Translations under genes and position numbers: made by a program
The notes under the pieces: generated by a model
The model's database searches: none
The model's input: the letters and a program-made list of their open reading frames with translations, nothing else
Told to the model about the DNA's origin: nothing
Part shown: in pieces, positions 8,546 through 15,346 of the stretch
How positions within the stretch are numbered: position 1 is the stretch's first letter
How the letters are laid out: every line of letters starts with the position of its first letter
Source of the DNA: Planctomycetaceae bacterium UBA6163
Lineage (GTDB): Bacteria; Planctomycetota; Planctomycetia; Pirellulales; Pirellulaceae
Direction: 5' to 3'
DNA: 17,720 bases
NCBI GenBank assembly: GCA_002428205.1
Contig: DIUH01000086.1
Span: forward strand, 3,930 to 21,649

Positions 8546-9571
8546 CTAGGACGCATCAACCTTTTGATCGCCAGTGGGAATCGCAACCCAGTGGTCGTTG
8601 CGCAACGAATCGTAAGCATGATCGATCACGTCGACCGACGCGATCGCGTCTTCATAGCTGATCAACAACGGCTCAGTGCCAAGAATCGCATTGCAGAAAT
8701 TATCAAGCTGGTCGGTAAACGCCTGAACCTTTTGATATCCAGAACCGAAAACCGTCCAGTCGCGATCGACGTTCCGCTTGTACTTTGATTCGCCCCAACC
8801 GACCAACGCCGTTCCTTCGGTTCCATAAAGGCTGACGTACCAAGGCGTCTGTTTGTTGATGCTCCAAGACAGGTCAACCGCAGCCAGGGTACCGCTGGAA
8901 GTCTTCGCCAGCAAACGCAGAGTATCTTCGACACCCAGACCTTGAATGCGCCGCGCCTCGACCGCTTGTATCGATCGGATCGGGCCCAATAAATACCGAA
9001 TGATGTCGACCGAATGCGTGCCGTTATCGATCAACACGCCACCACCGCTGATTTCCGGGTCGCTATTCCAGCGGCGACTCATGTCCACATGCCCGGCGAA
9101 TGTGTTTTCAAACAGCAGGATTTCACCCAACACCCCCGACGTAATCAGTTGGCGGGCATAGACCATATCGCTGACATAGCGAAACTTTGACGCCATGGTC
9201 AAAATGATGCCATGCTGCTTAGCCGTTTCGATCATCGGCTTTGCCGAGTCGCGATCGATGGCCAGCGGCTTTTCACACAAGACATGCACACCGGCTTGGG
9301 CAAGTCGCTGGCAAATTTCTGGGTGAGTCGATGGAGGCGTGCTGACAATTGCCGCATCGATCTCGGTTGCATCAAGCATTTGCTCGACAGTGCTGTAGGC
9401 CTCGCACCCGTGCGAAGCCGCGACCGCATCGGTCGCCTCACGCCGCGTATCGACCACTGCGACCAATGTCGCCGCCGATACGCCAGGAAAAGCTTGCAAA
9501 TGAGTTTGCGCGATCCCACCAACTCCTATTAAGGCGAAACGCAACTGTCGGTGGTTATCAGAGGAATTCAT
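8546..9571 (-). CDS. Gfo/Idh/MocA family NAD(P)-dependent oxidoreductase
   Basis: The product is 341 aa and starts at ATG 9569-9571. An N-terminal Rossmann fold has the nucleotide-binding stretch FALIGVGGIAQTHLQAF (12-28). The family motif EKPLA contains the catalytic Lys101. The C-terminal substrate domain has GGGVLIDNGTHSVD (176-189) with Asp182 and His186 in the usual places. Members oxidise or reduce sugar hydroxyls. In this operon it is best placed as the enzyme that makes a 3-keto (or other keto) nucleotide sugar for the adjacent aminotransferase, like WbpB/WlbA, although its sequence is a generic family member. No 6-dehydrogenase (WbpA-like) is nearby, so the precursor would have to come from elsewhere. 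It is spaced 68 nt from the aminotransferase gene and 2 nt from the acyltransferase gene. Confidence 0.9.
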   Translation of the reverse strand: MNSSDNHRQLRFALIGVGGIAQTHLQAFPGVSAATLVAVVDTRREATDAVAASHGCEAYSTVEQMLDATEIDAAIVSTPPSTHPEICQRLAQAGVHVLCEKPLAIDRDSAKPMIETAKQHGIILTMASKFRYVSDMVYARQLITSGVLGEILLFENTFAGHVDMSRRWNSDPEISGGGVLIDNGTHSVDIIRYLLGPIRSIQAVEARRIQGLGVEDTLRLLAKTSSGTLAAVDLSWSINKQTPWYVSLYGTEGTALVGWGESKYKRNVDRDWTVFGSGYQKVQAFTDQLDNFCNAILGTEPLLISYEDAIASVDVIDHAYDSLRNDHWVAIPTGDQKVDAS

Positions 9572-9639
9572 CGGGTCGGTTGTTACAGCATTGAAGCGAA
9601 GAAGTGGATATCTGGAAACTTAACGAACCAGTGGTGCGA

Positions 9640-10875
9640 TTAAGACAACACCATCGCCGCTTGGCGAATTACATCGGCAATGTACTGAACATGATGCGGT
9701 TCGTACTTCTCGCTCCAAGGCAAAACGAGAACACGCGACAACGCCTCAAAGGTTCCCGGAAACTTTTCGGGTGAATAATCGACCGCTTCAGAGGCAGCCA
9801 GTGTGAACGGGAACCGGCTGTTCCCAAAGGTTCTTTGGTCGCGAATGACTTGGCACTGGAACGCCGGCTTTTGAATGTAACGCGGACCACAAAAAACGCC
9901 CCGTTCCTTCAACAACGCACCAAGCCCGACCGTCCCCCCACGAATTACCTCGGGATCGACATCGATCGAATACTTCCAATAAGTATGCTTGGTGCCACTT
10001 CGGACCGGAGGAATCCCGATTCCTGGAATATCGCCAATCAATCGATCCATCAACTGGGCCGCTTCAATTCGAGCCTGAACACTGTAATCGAGCTTATCGA
10101 GTTGAGCCAACGCGACCGCGCCGGTCAATTCGTTCATGCGGTAGTTGGGCGCCAGGAAATAGTGGTCTGGATTTGAATCGCCATAACCCCATGCCTTATT
10201 AACAAACAAAAATGCTCGCCGCGCCAAATCTGAATCGCTCGAAACAACAATACCACCTTCGCCAGTGGTGATGTGCTTGCCCTGCTGTAAGCTAAAGCAT
10301 CCCATGTCGCCGATTGAACCGACGGGACGCCCATGGTCTTCCGCCATAAATGCTTGGGCACAATCTTCGATCACCGGAATGTTATGCTTTTGGGCCAAGT
10401 CCATTATGCTGGCCATATCACACGGATTGCCGAACAAATGCGTCACCATGATCGCCCGCGTGCGATCGGAAATACAATCGGCAATCGTTTTCGCCGTGAC
10501 GTTATAAGAACGCGGATCGACGTCTGCGAACCGTGGAATCGCCCCTTGCATCAAGATTGCCGACAAGGCTCCCATGTCAGTGATCGACGTGGTTATGATC
10601 TCTTCGCCCGGTTCTGGGTTGATAGCCGCGACAGCGGTATGCAACGCGGCAGAACCGGATGAACAGGCCACCGCATGCAGACTGTCGGACCGCTTCGCAA
10701 ATGCTTGCTCAAATTGTTTTGTGAAATCACCCTTGGTGGAAGTGAGTGTGCCAGAGAGAATCGCTTGCGATACCGCCGCGACCTCTTCTTGACCAAGCGA
10801 CCTGCCGGTATGGTCCTGATCCGATGGCAAGGTGATACAAGTTTGCGCCTGCACGTTCATTGTTGTGTCGCTCAT
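9640..10875 (-). CDS. DegT/DnrJ/EryC1-family sugar aminotransferase
   Basis: The product is 411 aa. I chose ATG 10873-10875 because it overlaps the GT2 stop codon as ATGA and begins just before the family homology. The frame is open a further 52 codons upstream, but that part is the GT2 gene read in another frame. PLP features are visible: the glycine/serine-rich CSSGSAALHTA (71-81), Asp171 in PVIEDCAQA, and the internal-aldimine Lys200 in FSLQQGKHITTGEGG. The enzyme transfers an amino group, usually from glutamate, to a keto nucleotide sugar in the cytoplasm. WbpE/WlbC, QdtB and ArnB are family relatives; with a WbpD-like acetyltransferase beside it, a 3-amino sugar is the likeliest product. 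It is the second gene of the operon. Confidence 0.92.
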   Translation of the reverse strand: MSDTTMNVQAQTCITLPSDQDHTGRSLGQEEVAAVSQAILSGTLTSTKGDFTKQFEQAFAKRSDSLHAVACSSGSAALHTAVAAINPEPGEEIITTSITDMGALSAILMQGAIPRFADVDPRSYNVTAKTIADCISDRTRAIMVTHLFGNPCDMASIMDLAQKHNIPVIEDCAQAFMAEDHGRPVGSIGDMGCFSLQQGKHITTGEGGIVVSSDSDLARRAFLFVNKAWGYGDSNPDHYFLAPNYRMNELTGAVALAQLDKLDYSVQARIEAAQLMDRLIGDIPGIGIPPVRSGTKHTYWKYSIDVDPEVIRGGTVGLGALLKERGVFCGPRYIQKPAFQCQVIRDQRTFGNSRFPFTLAASEAVDYSPEKFPGTFEALSRVLVLPWSEKYEPHHVQYIADVIRQAAMVLS

Positions 10876-11663
10876 AGTTTGCGTGAAAGACGTTGGTAGA
10901 TGATTTGGCCGATCAAGCGAAGGTGACCAGCAATTACCGGAAGGGTTCTGAGTTTCGAGTATCCGACCCGACGACTCGTTAGGATCGCAGGCGTTTCTTT
11001 CACGGTCCCACCAGCACGCACTGCCACCCATAATAATTCGGCCATCCCAACGAAACCTTGATTTCGCACCACAATGTTGACAAAATCCGGACGTCGGTAG
11101 ATTCGAAAACAGCTTGTATAAGTGTGAAGCGGCACGTTGATAGCGGCGGCATATGCGGTCGACGCCGTTTTGGACAGCAGTAAACGCCAGCCTGGGACAC
11201 CTACGACGGCACCTTGAGGATGATAAGGCGACGCTGTGACGAGTGTGACTTGCGAGTCAACCATTTGTAACAGTTGTCGCATTTGTAACGGATCGTACGT
11301 GCAGTCGGAATCGAGTGTCGCGACGAACTCAGTTTCTGCCGCTCGCATCCCTGTCATAATCGCCGCCGTAATGCCGCGATTCTGGTCGTGCCGCACTCGC
11401 TCAATCCACGGCAGGTGTGATGTGACCGATTGCATCACCTGCCATGTATCGTCATCACTACCGTCATCGACCAAGATCACCCGGAACGTCTTCAAATCAC
11501 ATAAGTCGGCCCGCAAATCACATAAACGATCCACCAACGGCTCGATCGCCTCGGATTCATTAAAGCAAGGAACCACCACGGTTAAATGCTGCACCGTAAA
11601 CGATGCACCAACCGTGCGCGGAACCGTTTCAGGTTGTTCAATCGCTGGAACGACTGCAAACAA
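10872..11663 (-). CDS. GT2 glycosyltransferase, polyprenyl-phosphate (dolichol-P-mannose synthase/ArnC) type
   Basis: The start is uncertain. With TTG 11661-11663 the product is 263 aa. GTG 11592-11594 would start right at the domain (VQHLTVVVPCFNE). An ATG at 11838-11840 is open in frame, but its first 47 codons overlap another gene remnant and a palindromic element, so I disfavour it. GT-A motifs are complete: VVVPCFNESEAIEPL, ILVDDGSDDDTW and ATLDSDCTYDP, which carries the DXD. FRIYRR and the RRVGYSKLR segment near the C-terminus resemble enzymes that transfer sugars to polyprenyl phosphate. No C-terminal membrane helices follow, so it resembles soluble DPM1-type rather than ArnC-type architecture. 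It is the first gene of the operon, and its stop overlaps the aminotransferase start by 4 nt. Confidence 0.85.
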   Translation of the reverse strand: MFAVVPAIEQPETVPRTVGASFTVQHLTVVVPCFNESEAIEPLVDRLCDLRADLCDLKTFRVILVDDGSDDDTWQVMQSVTSHLPWIERVRHDQNRGITAAIMTGMRAAETEFVATLDSDCTYDPLQMRQLLQMVDSQVTLVTASPYHPQGAVVGVPGWRLLLSKTASTAYAAAINVPLHTYTSCFRIYRRPDFVNIVVRNQGFVGMAELLWVAVRAGGTVKETPAILTSRRVGYSKLRTLPVIAGHLRLIGQIIYQRLSRKL

Positions 11664-11700
11664 TGGCTTGCTTTTCTTCGGAACACTGTGACAGTAGAAA

Positions 11701-11805
11701 CTAGACTCTGTTTGAAAAGGGACCTGACCCTCTCCGGCGAGGCACGAAATACCTGGAAAATCGTCTCGCCTCCAAAGGGTCAGACCCCTTTTCAAACAGA
11801 GCCTA
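11701..11805. repeat. 105-bp imperfect palindrome, MITE/REP-like element
   Basis: The outer arms, 11701-11731 and 11775-11805, are near-perfect inverted complements. Both ends carry CTAG followed, one mismatch later, by CTCTGTTTGAAAAGGG, with GACCTGACCC-like and GGGTCAGACC-like sequence further in. A second stem, GGCGAG (11736-11741) with CTCGCC (11765-11770), extends the pairing and leaves a loop of about 23 nt. There is no transposase inside, so it is a non-autonomous or structural repeat. The CTAG at both tips could be the target site or a duplication of it. It lies just upstream of the sugar operon and would form a strong cruciform or RNA hairpin. The length is exactly 35 codons, which keeps the GT2 frame open through it. 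Confidence 0.85.
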
Positions 11806-11928
11806 GACGAATCGATAGATCGATTGGCGTTCGCGATCATTGGCCAAGCGGATCCGCATACCGGAATCTTGGCTAACAGTCGGTTCGCTACCCCTCAAGG
11901 CTAACTGCTCTCTGAGGTTTTTCAACAT
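11803..11928 (-). pseudogene. Truncated remnant of a GNAT/autoinducer-synthase-like gene
   Basis: A 41-codon frame runs from ATG 11926-11928 to a TAG formed by the CTAG tip of the palindromic element. The peptide ends RIRLANDRERQSIYRFV, which resembles the start of the acyl-amino-acid synthase/autoinducer-synthase-like GNAT domain (RLA...E...IYRFRY.VY). The homology stops exactly at the element. Nothing resembling the rest of such a domain follows on the other side. I infer a gene cut by insertion plus deletion, leaving its 5' end. The match is short and made by eye, so a real small ORF or chance resemblance remains possible. Confidence 0.45.
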
Positions 11929-12016
11929 ACGAATTGCGCTAATCCGCCAAGATATTCTTAAATCTGCGCTAATAGTTTTGCAAAACGTTTGATCGAATGG
12001 ACTGGCCCCGAAGGCC
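11929..12016. promoter_or_regulatory. Possible promoter region upstream of remnant and sugar operon
   Basis: A perfect 12-bp palindrome, GTTTTGCAAAAC, lies at 11975-11986, and a direct repeat of TGCGCTAAT occurs at about 11935 and 11965. On the minus strand TTGCAA followed 17 nt later by TAAGAA could be a weak sigma-70-like promoter reading toward the remnant and the operon. The evidence is thin. Confidence 0.25.
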
Positions 12017-12976
12017 TCAGACAGCCGATCTGCGGGATTTGCGAAATTGCACTTGCGCGGCATATACATAGACCGCAGAGCCGATCCAAACCAAGACAAA
12101 TCCGAGCAACCGACCAGACGAAAGCGTTTCCCCCGCGACCTCAACCCCGACAATAAATTGCAGCGTCGGGCCGATGTATTGCAACATGCCAATGGTCGAC
12201 AGCGAGACTCGCCGAGCCGCGATCGCGAACAACATTAATGGCGGGATTGTGATGGCGCCTCCCGCAATAATCAGTAAATCAGTGGTCATGCCCAACCGCC
12301 CCATCGATTCGGTCCCCGATTGCTTTAAAAAAACTAAATAAACCGATGCGGGAAACGCTAAGATTACATTCTCCATCAATAGGCCAATTAACGGCGGAAC
12401 CTGGGCCTGTTTCTTCAGTAAACCATAGATCGCAAAGGACAACGCCATCGCAATCGAAACCCATGGCACCGACCCATGCGTCGCCGTGATCAACAAAACG
12501 CCGGTTGCAGCGATCAGAATGGATGACCACTGCCATCGCGTCAGGCGATCCTTCATGACCGCTACCCCCAACGCGACGCTGCACAGCGGGGCGATGTAAT
12601 ATCCCAGTGAAGAATCGAGAATCCGACCGCTATTAACCGCCCATACGAACGACAGCCAGTTGATCGAAATGACAATCGCGGCAAAGAAGGAAATAACCCA
12701 AAGCTGCCTCGCAGACTGCTCGCTTGGGTTCGTCAAGCGAGCTTCTCCCCACCACGACTGGCCGGTTAATTCAAGACCAATCCGACTTCGCGTGCTGCGG
12801 AGCAGGCCGATCGATATCAACAGGAAAATGGTTGACCAGATGACACGATGGCAAACCAATTCGAGTGCTGGCACCGACGCCAATTGCCGCCAGAACAGCG
12901 GAAAGATACCCCAAGCCAAGTAGGCGACGACGGCCGATATGAAACCGACGCGGAACGAAGCGGGTTCAGCGGGCAA
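12017..12976 (-). CDS. rarD: RarD/EamA-type DMT-superfamily transporter
   Basis: The product is 319 aa, from TTG 12974-12976. A TAA stop lies three codons upstream, so no longer start is possible, and no Shine-Dalgarno site is seen. The protein has about ten hydrophobic segments. RarD-type signatures include VVAYLAWGIFPLFWRQL, LELVCHRVIWS, NWLSFVWAVNSG, SLGYYIAPL and MLQYIGPTLQF. The drug/metabolite transporter superfamily to which it belongs also contains small flippases such as ArnE/ArnF. RarD itself is known as a chloramphenicol-sensitivity protein of unclear substrate. Here it sits alone between the rplK terminator and the palindromic element, in the same orientation as the sugar operon, but more than 200 nt before the element. 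Membership in the operon is doubtful. The gene symbol rests on family resemblance only. Confidence 0.88.
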   Translation of the reverse strand: MPAEPASFRVGFISAVVAYLAWGIFPLFWRQLASVPALELVCHRVIWSTIFLLISIGLLRSTRSRIGLELTGQSWWGEARLTNPSEQSARQLWVISFFAAIVISINWLSFVWAVNSGRILDSSLGYYIAPLCSVALGVAVMKDRLTRWQWSSILIAATGVLLITATHGSVPWVSIAMALSFAIYGLLKKQAQVPPLIGLLMENVILAFPASVYLVFLKQSGTESMGRLGMTTDLLIIAGGAITIPPLMLFAIAARRVSLSTIGMLQYIGPTLQFIVGVEVAGETLSSGRLLGFVLVWIGSAVYVYAAQVQFRKSRRSAV

Positions 12977-13036
12977 GGGAAATTAACGTGCGATGATGAA
13001 CAGATAGTTGAGCGAAAAACGGTACTGCGCAGAACC

Positions 13037-13065
13037 AAAAAACGCTGGCAACCAACACCAGCGTT
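13037..13065 (-). terminator. Intrinsic terminator after rplK
   Basis: On the minus strand AACGCTGG (13065-13058) pairs perfectly with CCAGCGTT (13048-13041) around a 9-nt loop and runs directly into six T residues (13042-13037). It lies about 40 nt after the rplK stop. This is the clearest terminator in the window and marks the end of the tuf-secE-nusG-rplK block. Confidence 0.85.
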
Positions 13066-13106
13066 ATCGATATCTCAACCGACCTAGCACGTCCGCATTA
13101 CCAGGA

Positions 13107-13532
13107 TCAATCCTGGACAACCAAACCCATGCTGCGGGCAGTGCCCTCAATCATCAACACCGCCGCTTCGACGCTGCGAGCATTCAAGTCTTCCATCTTT
13201 TTCTGTGCGATCTCAGCACACTGTGCCTTGGTGACGGTTCCAACCTTCACTTTGTGCGGCACACCACTGCCACTGGCGATCCCGGCAGCCTGCTTTAACA
13301 GTGCCGCAGCAGGCGGGCTTTTGGTGATAAACTCAAAACTGCGGTCGTTGTAAACCGTGACCACAACCGGAATCGGCGTTCCGTTGAACTCACGGGTTCG
13401 CTCGTTGAATTGCGAAACGAACTGTCCAAGGTTGACGCCGAACTTACCCAAGGAAGTACCAACCGGAGGAGCCGGTGTGGCCTTGCCGCCGGGAACTTGA
13501 AACTTTGCCTGGCCGGTGACTTGCTTTGCCAT
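13107..13532 (-). CDS. rplK: Ribosomal protein L11 (uL11)
   Basis: The product is 141 aa, from ATG 13530-13532. The frame is open 35 codons further upstream, but the extra part is unlike L11, and MAKQVTGQAKFQVPGGKATPAPPVG is the usual beginning. L11 forms the GTPase-associated centre with 23S rRNA helices 43/44 and L10. Conserved segments include GGKATPAPPVGTSLGKFGVN and TKSPPAAALLKQAAGI, and the final helix region has NARSVEAAVLMIEGTARSMG. Length is normal. The gene follows nusG by 128 nt, and both are probably on one transcript. It is followed by a strong terminator and then a transporter gene, not by rplA as in most bacteria. Confidence 0.97.
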   Translation of the reverse strand: MAKQVTGQAKFQVPGGKATPAPPVGTSLGKFGVNLGQFVSQFNERTREFNGTPIPVVVTVYNDRSFEFITKSPPAAALLKQAAGIASGSGVPHKVKVGTVTKAQCAEIAQKKMEDLNARSVEAAVLMIEGTARSMGLVVQD

Positions 13533-13660
13533 GACTGCTGATATTCTGGAAAGGATTGAAAGGTTGACTGGGTAAGATCGCCAGCATGCTATCTTGGCGA
13601 CGCAAAAATCACAACACCTACGCCACCAAGGCGACAAGCATTGACGTTATTGGGCGGACG

Positions 13661-14425
13661 CTAAATCGCCTCGACTTGCCAGTGATCGAGTTCCATCGGC
13701 ACACTGCGGCCGAAAATGTTGATGATCACGGTGACTCGACCGTTGGCTTCGTCGACCACGTCGACTTCGCCTTCTTGGTTCTCGAAGTTGCCTTCTTTGA
13801 CGCGCACGCGATCGCCCGATCGGTACGGAATCGCTGTCTTCATCGGCTGTTCATCGTCATCCGCCGAGGCCGGTTTGGTGATAAATCGCTCGACATCGGC
13901 CGGGTTCATCGGCATCGGCGTTCCGGCCGTACCCGTGAAATCGCTGATGCCCGCAGTTTCGCGAACCAGGAACCACGTGTCGTCGTTGATCACCATGTTG
14001 ACCATGATGTAGCCGGGCAGCAATTTCCGCTTGGCGATTCGTCGCTTGCCGGCTCGGGTGAACTCAACAACGTCTTCGGTCGGCACAACGATTTGGTGGA
14101 AATAATCCTGCATTCCTTCCATTTTAACGCGTTTTTCAAGCGCTTCGCGAATCGTATCTTCTCGATTGAACGCTACCTTCAGGATGTACCAATCGGCATT
14201 GGGATCGGCGGGAACAACGTCAACCGTCGGTTTTTTAATCTTCCCTGCCGAGGCCGGCTTGGCCGGTTCATCGACGAGCGAACCCGCATCAACTGGAGTC
14301 CCATCTGCCGTCATTTCATCGATAATAAACCCACCGTTTGCGGGCGACGCTTGGCCTTTTCCGTCACCAACCGATTCACCAGCCGTGGTGGGATCATCCT
14401 CGTTAGGGCCGTCCGGAGCATTCAC
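13661..14425 (-). CDS. nusG: Transcription termination/antitermination factor NusG with long N-terminal tail
   Basis: The product is 254 aa from GTG 14423-14425, against about 180 aa for typical NusG. The NGN domain begins at ADWYILKVAFNRE (77-89) and includes LLPGYIMVNMVINDDTWFLV (136-154, read with adjoining residues), then RETAGISDF. A linker follows (about 185-198), and then a KOW domain: YRSGDRVRVKEGNFENQEGE (201-220) through NGRVTVIINIFGRS. The first roughly 76 residues are acidic, rich in Gly, Pro, Ala and Asp, and probably disordered. NusG binds RNA polymerase and links it to Rho or the ribosome (S10). A later start cannot be excluded, but Met38 would still leave a tail of about 40 residues. 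It lies between secE and rplK, as is standard. Confidence 0.95.
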   Translation of the reverse strand: MNAPDGPNEDDPTTAGESVGDGKGQASPANGGFIIDEMTADGTPVDAGSLVDEPAKPASAGKIKKPTVDVVPADPNADWYILKVAFNREDTIREALEKRVKMEGMQDYFHQIVVPTEDVVEFTRAGKRRIAKRKLLPGYIMVNMVINDDTWFLVRETAGISDFTGTAGTPMPMNPADVERFITKPASADDDEQPMKTAIPYRSGDRVRVKEGNFENQEGEVDVVDEANGRVTVIINIFGRSVPMELDHWQVEAI

Positions 14426-14484
14426 AGTAAATCGACTTACAAGTACGGGTTAAAACAATCTAAAAGCACACCTGATCACGCATT

Positions 14485-14508
14485 CGCCGCCCAGATACGG
14501 TGGCGGCG
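14485..14508. other. GC-rich hairpin between secE and nusG
   Basis: CGCCGCC (14485-14491) and GGCGGCG (14502-14508) form a perfect 7-bp stem around a 10-nt loop in the 106-nt gap between the secE stop and the nusG start. No T-run follows on the minus strand, so it is more likely an attenuator or processing hairpin than a full terminator. Confidence 0.35.
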
Positions 14509-14531
14509 CAGTCAGCTCAAAACGAGCATTC

Positions 14532-14975
14532 TTAACTGGTCACGCCGATCAGGTTAAAGAACCATTGCCAAACAATATCAAACAGAAACAGGGTGATCGC
14601 TAGGATCAAAATGGTCACGATAACCACGATCGAGGCGCGGATCAGTTCGGGTTTTCCGGGCCAGGTGACTTTCGCCATTTCCGCTTCAACGGAGATCAGA
14701 AAGTCGGCAAAACGGGGCCAGTTGACCAAACGAAACCCGAACCAAAGGCCGCTGGCGAACAACAACGCCGGCACACCCGCTTCGGCCCAGGAAGCGCTCG
14801 GAAACGCACCCCGCAATAGGATACTCAGCCGATAACAACCCAAAGCAAAAATAACCCAAAGCGCCAAGGCGGTCAGTTGACGTACGATCCGCCCTTGCGA
14901 CGGCTTGTACACCGAAGCTTGGAACAGGTTCGCCATTAACGGCTGGCTATTGGTGGTCGCGATTTCCCTGGACAC
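14532..14975 (-). CDS. secE: Preprotein translocase subunit SecE, three-helix form
   Basis: The product is 147 aa from GTG 14973-14975, preceded by GGGAG at about 9 nt. SecE clamps SecY in the Sec translocon. The conserved C-terminal core is present: the amphipathic RFADFLISVEAEMAKVTWPG (88-107), then a membrane helix at about 114-136. Two more hydrophobic segments at about 33-53 and 66-82 give an E. coli-like three-helix topology, whereas many bacterial SecE proteins are 60-70 residues with one helix. ATG codon 14 is an alternative start. The context, tuf, tRNA-Trp, secE, nusG, rplK, leaves little doubt. No rpmG reading frame is visible between tRNA-Trp and secE, where many bacteria carry it. 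Confidence 0.95.
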   Translation of the reverse strand: MSREIATTNSQPLMANLFQASVYKPSQGRIVRQLTALALWVIFALGCYRLSILLRGAFPSASWAEAGVPALLFASGLWFGFRLVNWPRFADFLISVEAEMAKVTWPGKPELIRASIVVIVTILILAITLFLFDIVWQWFFNLIGVTS

Positions 14976-15033
14976 GCTTGTCCGCTCCCGGTCGGGTTGG
15001 TCACATGAAGTTCAAAACGGACAAACGACGTGG

Positions 15034-15058
15034 TCACGCCGCACACGCGTTGGCGTGA
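15034..15058. other. Hairpin between tRNA-Trp and secE
   Basis: TCACGCC (15034-15040) and GGCGTGA (15052-15058) form a perfect 7-bp stem with an 11-nt loop. On the minus strand it follows the tRNA-Trp 3' end by about 67 nt and has no T-run. A processing or attenuation role is possible. Confidence 0.3.
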
Positions 15059-15124
15059 AACGGTAAACCAATCGCCGCTGCCCAACGCGAGCCGATCGGA
15101 TCAACCGGACTCGTGGTGAAACAG

Positions 15125-15197
15125 CAGGAGCGGCGGGAATCGAACTCGCAACCCCCGGTTTTGGAAACCGGTGCTCTGCCAATTGAGCTACGCTCCT
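15125..15197 (-). tRNA. tRNA-Trp (anticodon CCA)
   Basis: A 73-nt cloverleaf with acceptor stem AGGAGCG/CGCTCCT, D-arm GCTC/GAGC, anticodon stem CCGGT/ACCGG and loop TTCCAAA giving CCA. The T-loop is TTCGATT. The T-stem GCGAG/CCCGC has one A-C mismatch. The discriminator is G and no CCA tail is encoded. A tRNA-Trp between tuf and secE is common in bacteria. Confidence 0.97.
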
Positions 15198-15217
15198 GTG
15201 GGAATTACCCCGTTGTG

Positions 15218-15252
15218 AAACAAACGGCGTGCCCTCATCGAGCTCGCCGTTT
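15218..15252 (-). terminator. Possible terminator between tuf and tRNA-Trp
   Basis: AAACGGCG (15222-15229) and CGCCGTTT (15245-15252) make a perfect 8-bp stem with a 15-nt loop. On the minus strand the stem ends in TTTGTTT, a modest U-rich tract. Some transcripts probably end here, with the rest continuing into tRNA-Trp and secE. Confidence 0.5.
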
Positions 15253-15297
15253 ACGCAGGCCGACCGAAACCGGCCAGCCCTTTCACTGATTCGCCCC

Positions 15298-15330
15298 AGG
15301 ATAACAACCTAAACCGGTTGTGGATATCCT
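15298..15330 (-). other. Hairpin just after the tuf stop codon
   Basis: AGGATA plus ACAACC (15298-15309) pair with GGTTGT (15316-15321) and TATCCT (15325-15330), with a 3-nt bulge and a 6-nt loop. On the minus strand it begins about 17 nt after the tuf stop. It lacks a U-tract and may protect the tuf mRNA 3' end or mark a processing site. Confidence 0.4.
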
Positions 15331-15346
15331 GAATCGATGAATCTGA

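Noticed and set aside
10876..11031. 52-codon N-terminal extension of the aminotransferase
   Set aside because: It lies within the GT2 coding sequence in another frame, and the ATGA overlap at 10872-10875 gives a standard start.
12017..12976. RarD-like transporter as the flippase of the sugar operon, by analogy with ArnE/ArnF
   Set aside because: It shares only the superfamily. It is separated from the operon by about 350 nt with a gene remnant and a palindrome, so I do not claim a link.
13533..13637. 35-codon N-terminal extension of L11
   Set aside because: L11 normally begins at MAK...; the extension is Cys/Trp-rich, unlike L11, and lies in the nusG-rplK gap.
14976..15124. rpmG (L33) expected between tRNA-Trp and secE in many bacteria
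   Set aside because: No reading frame with L33 features was found in the roughly 150-nt gap.
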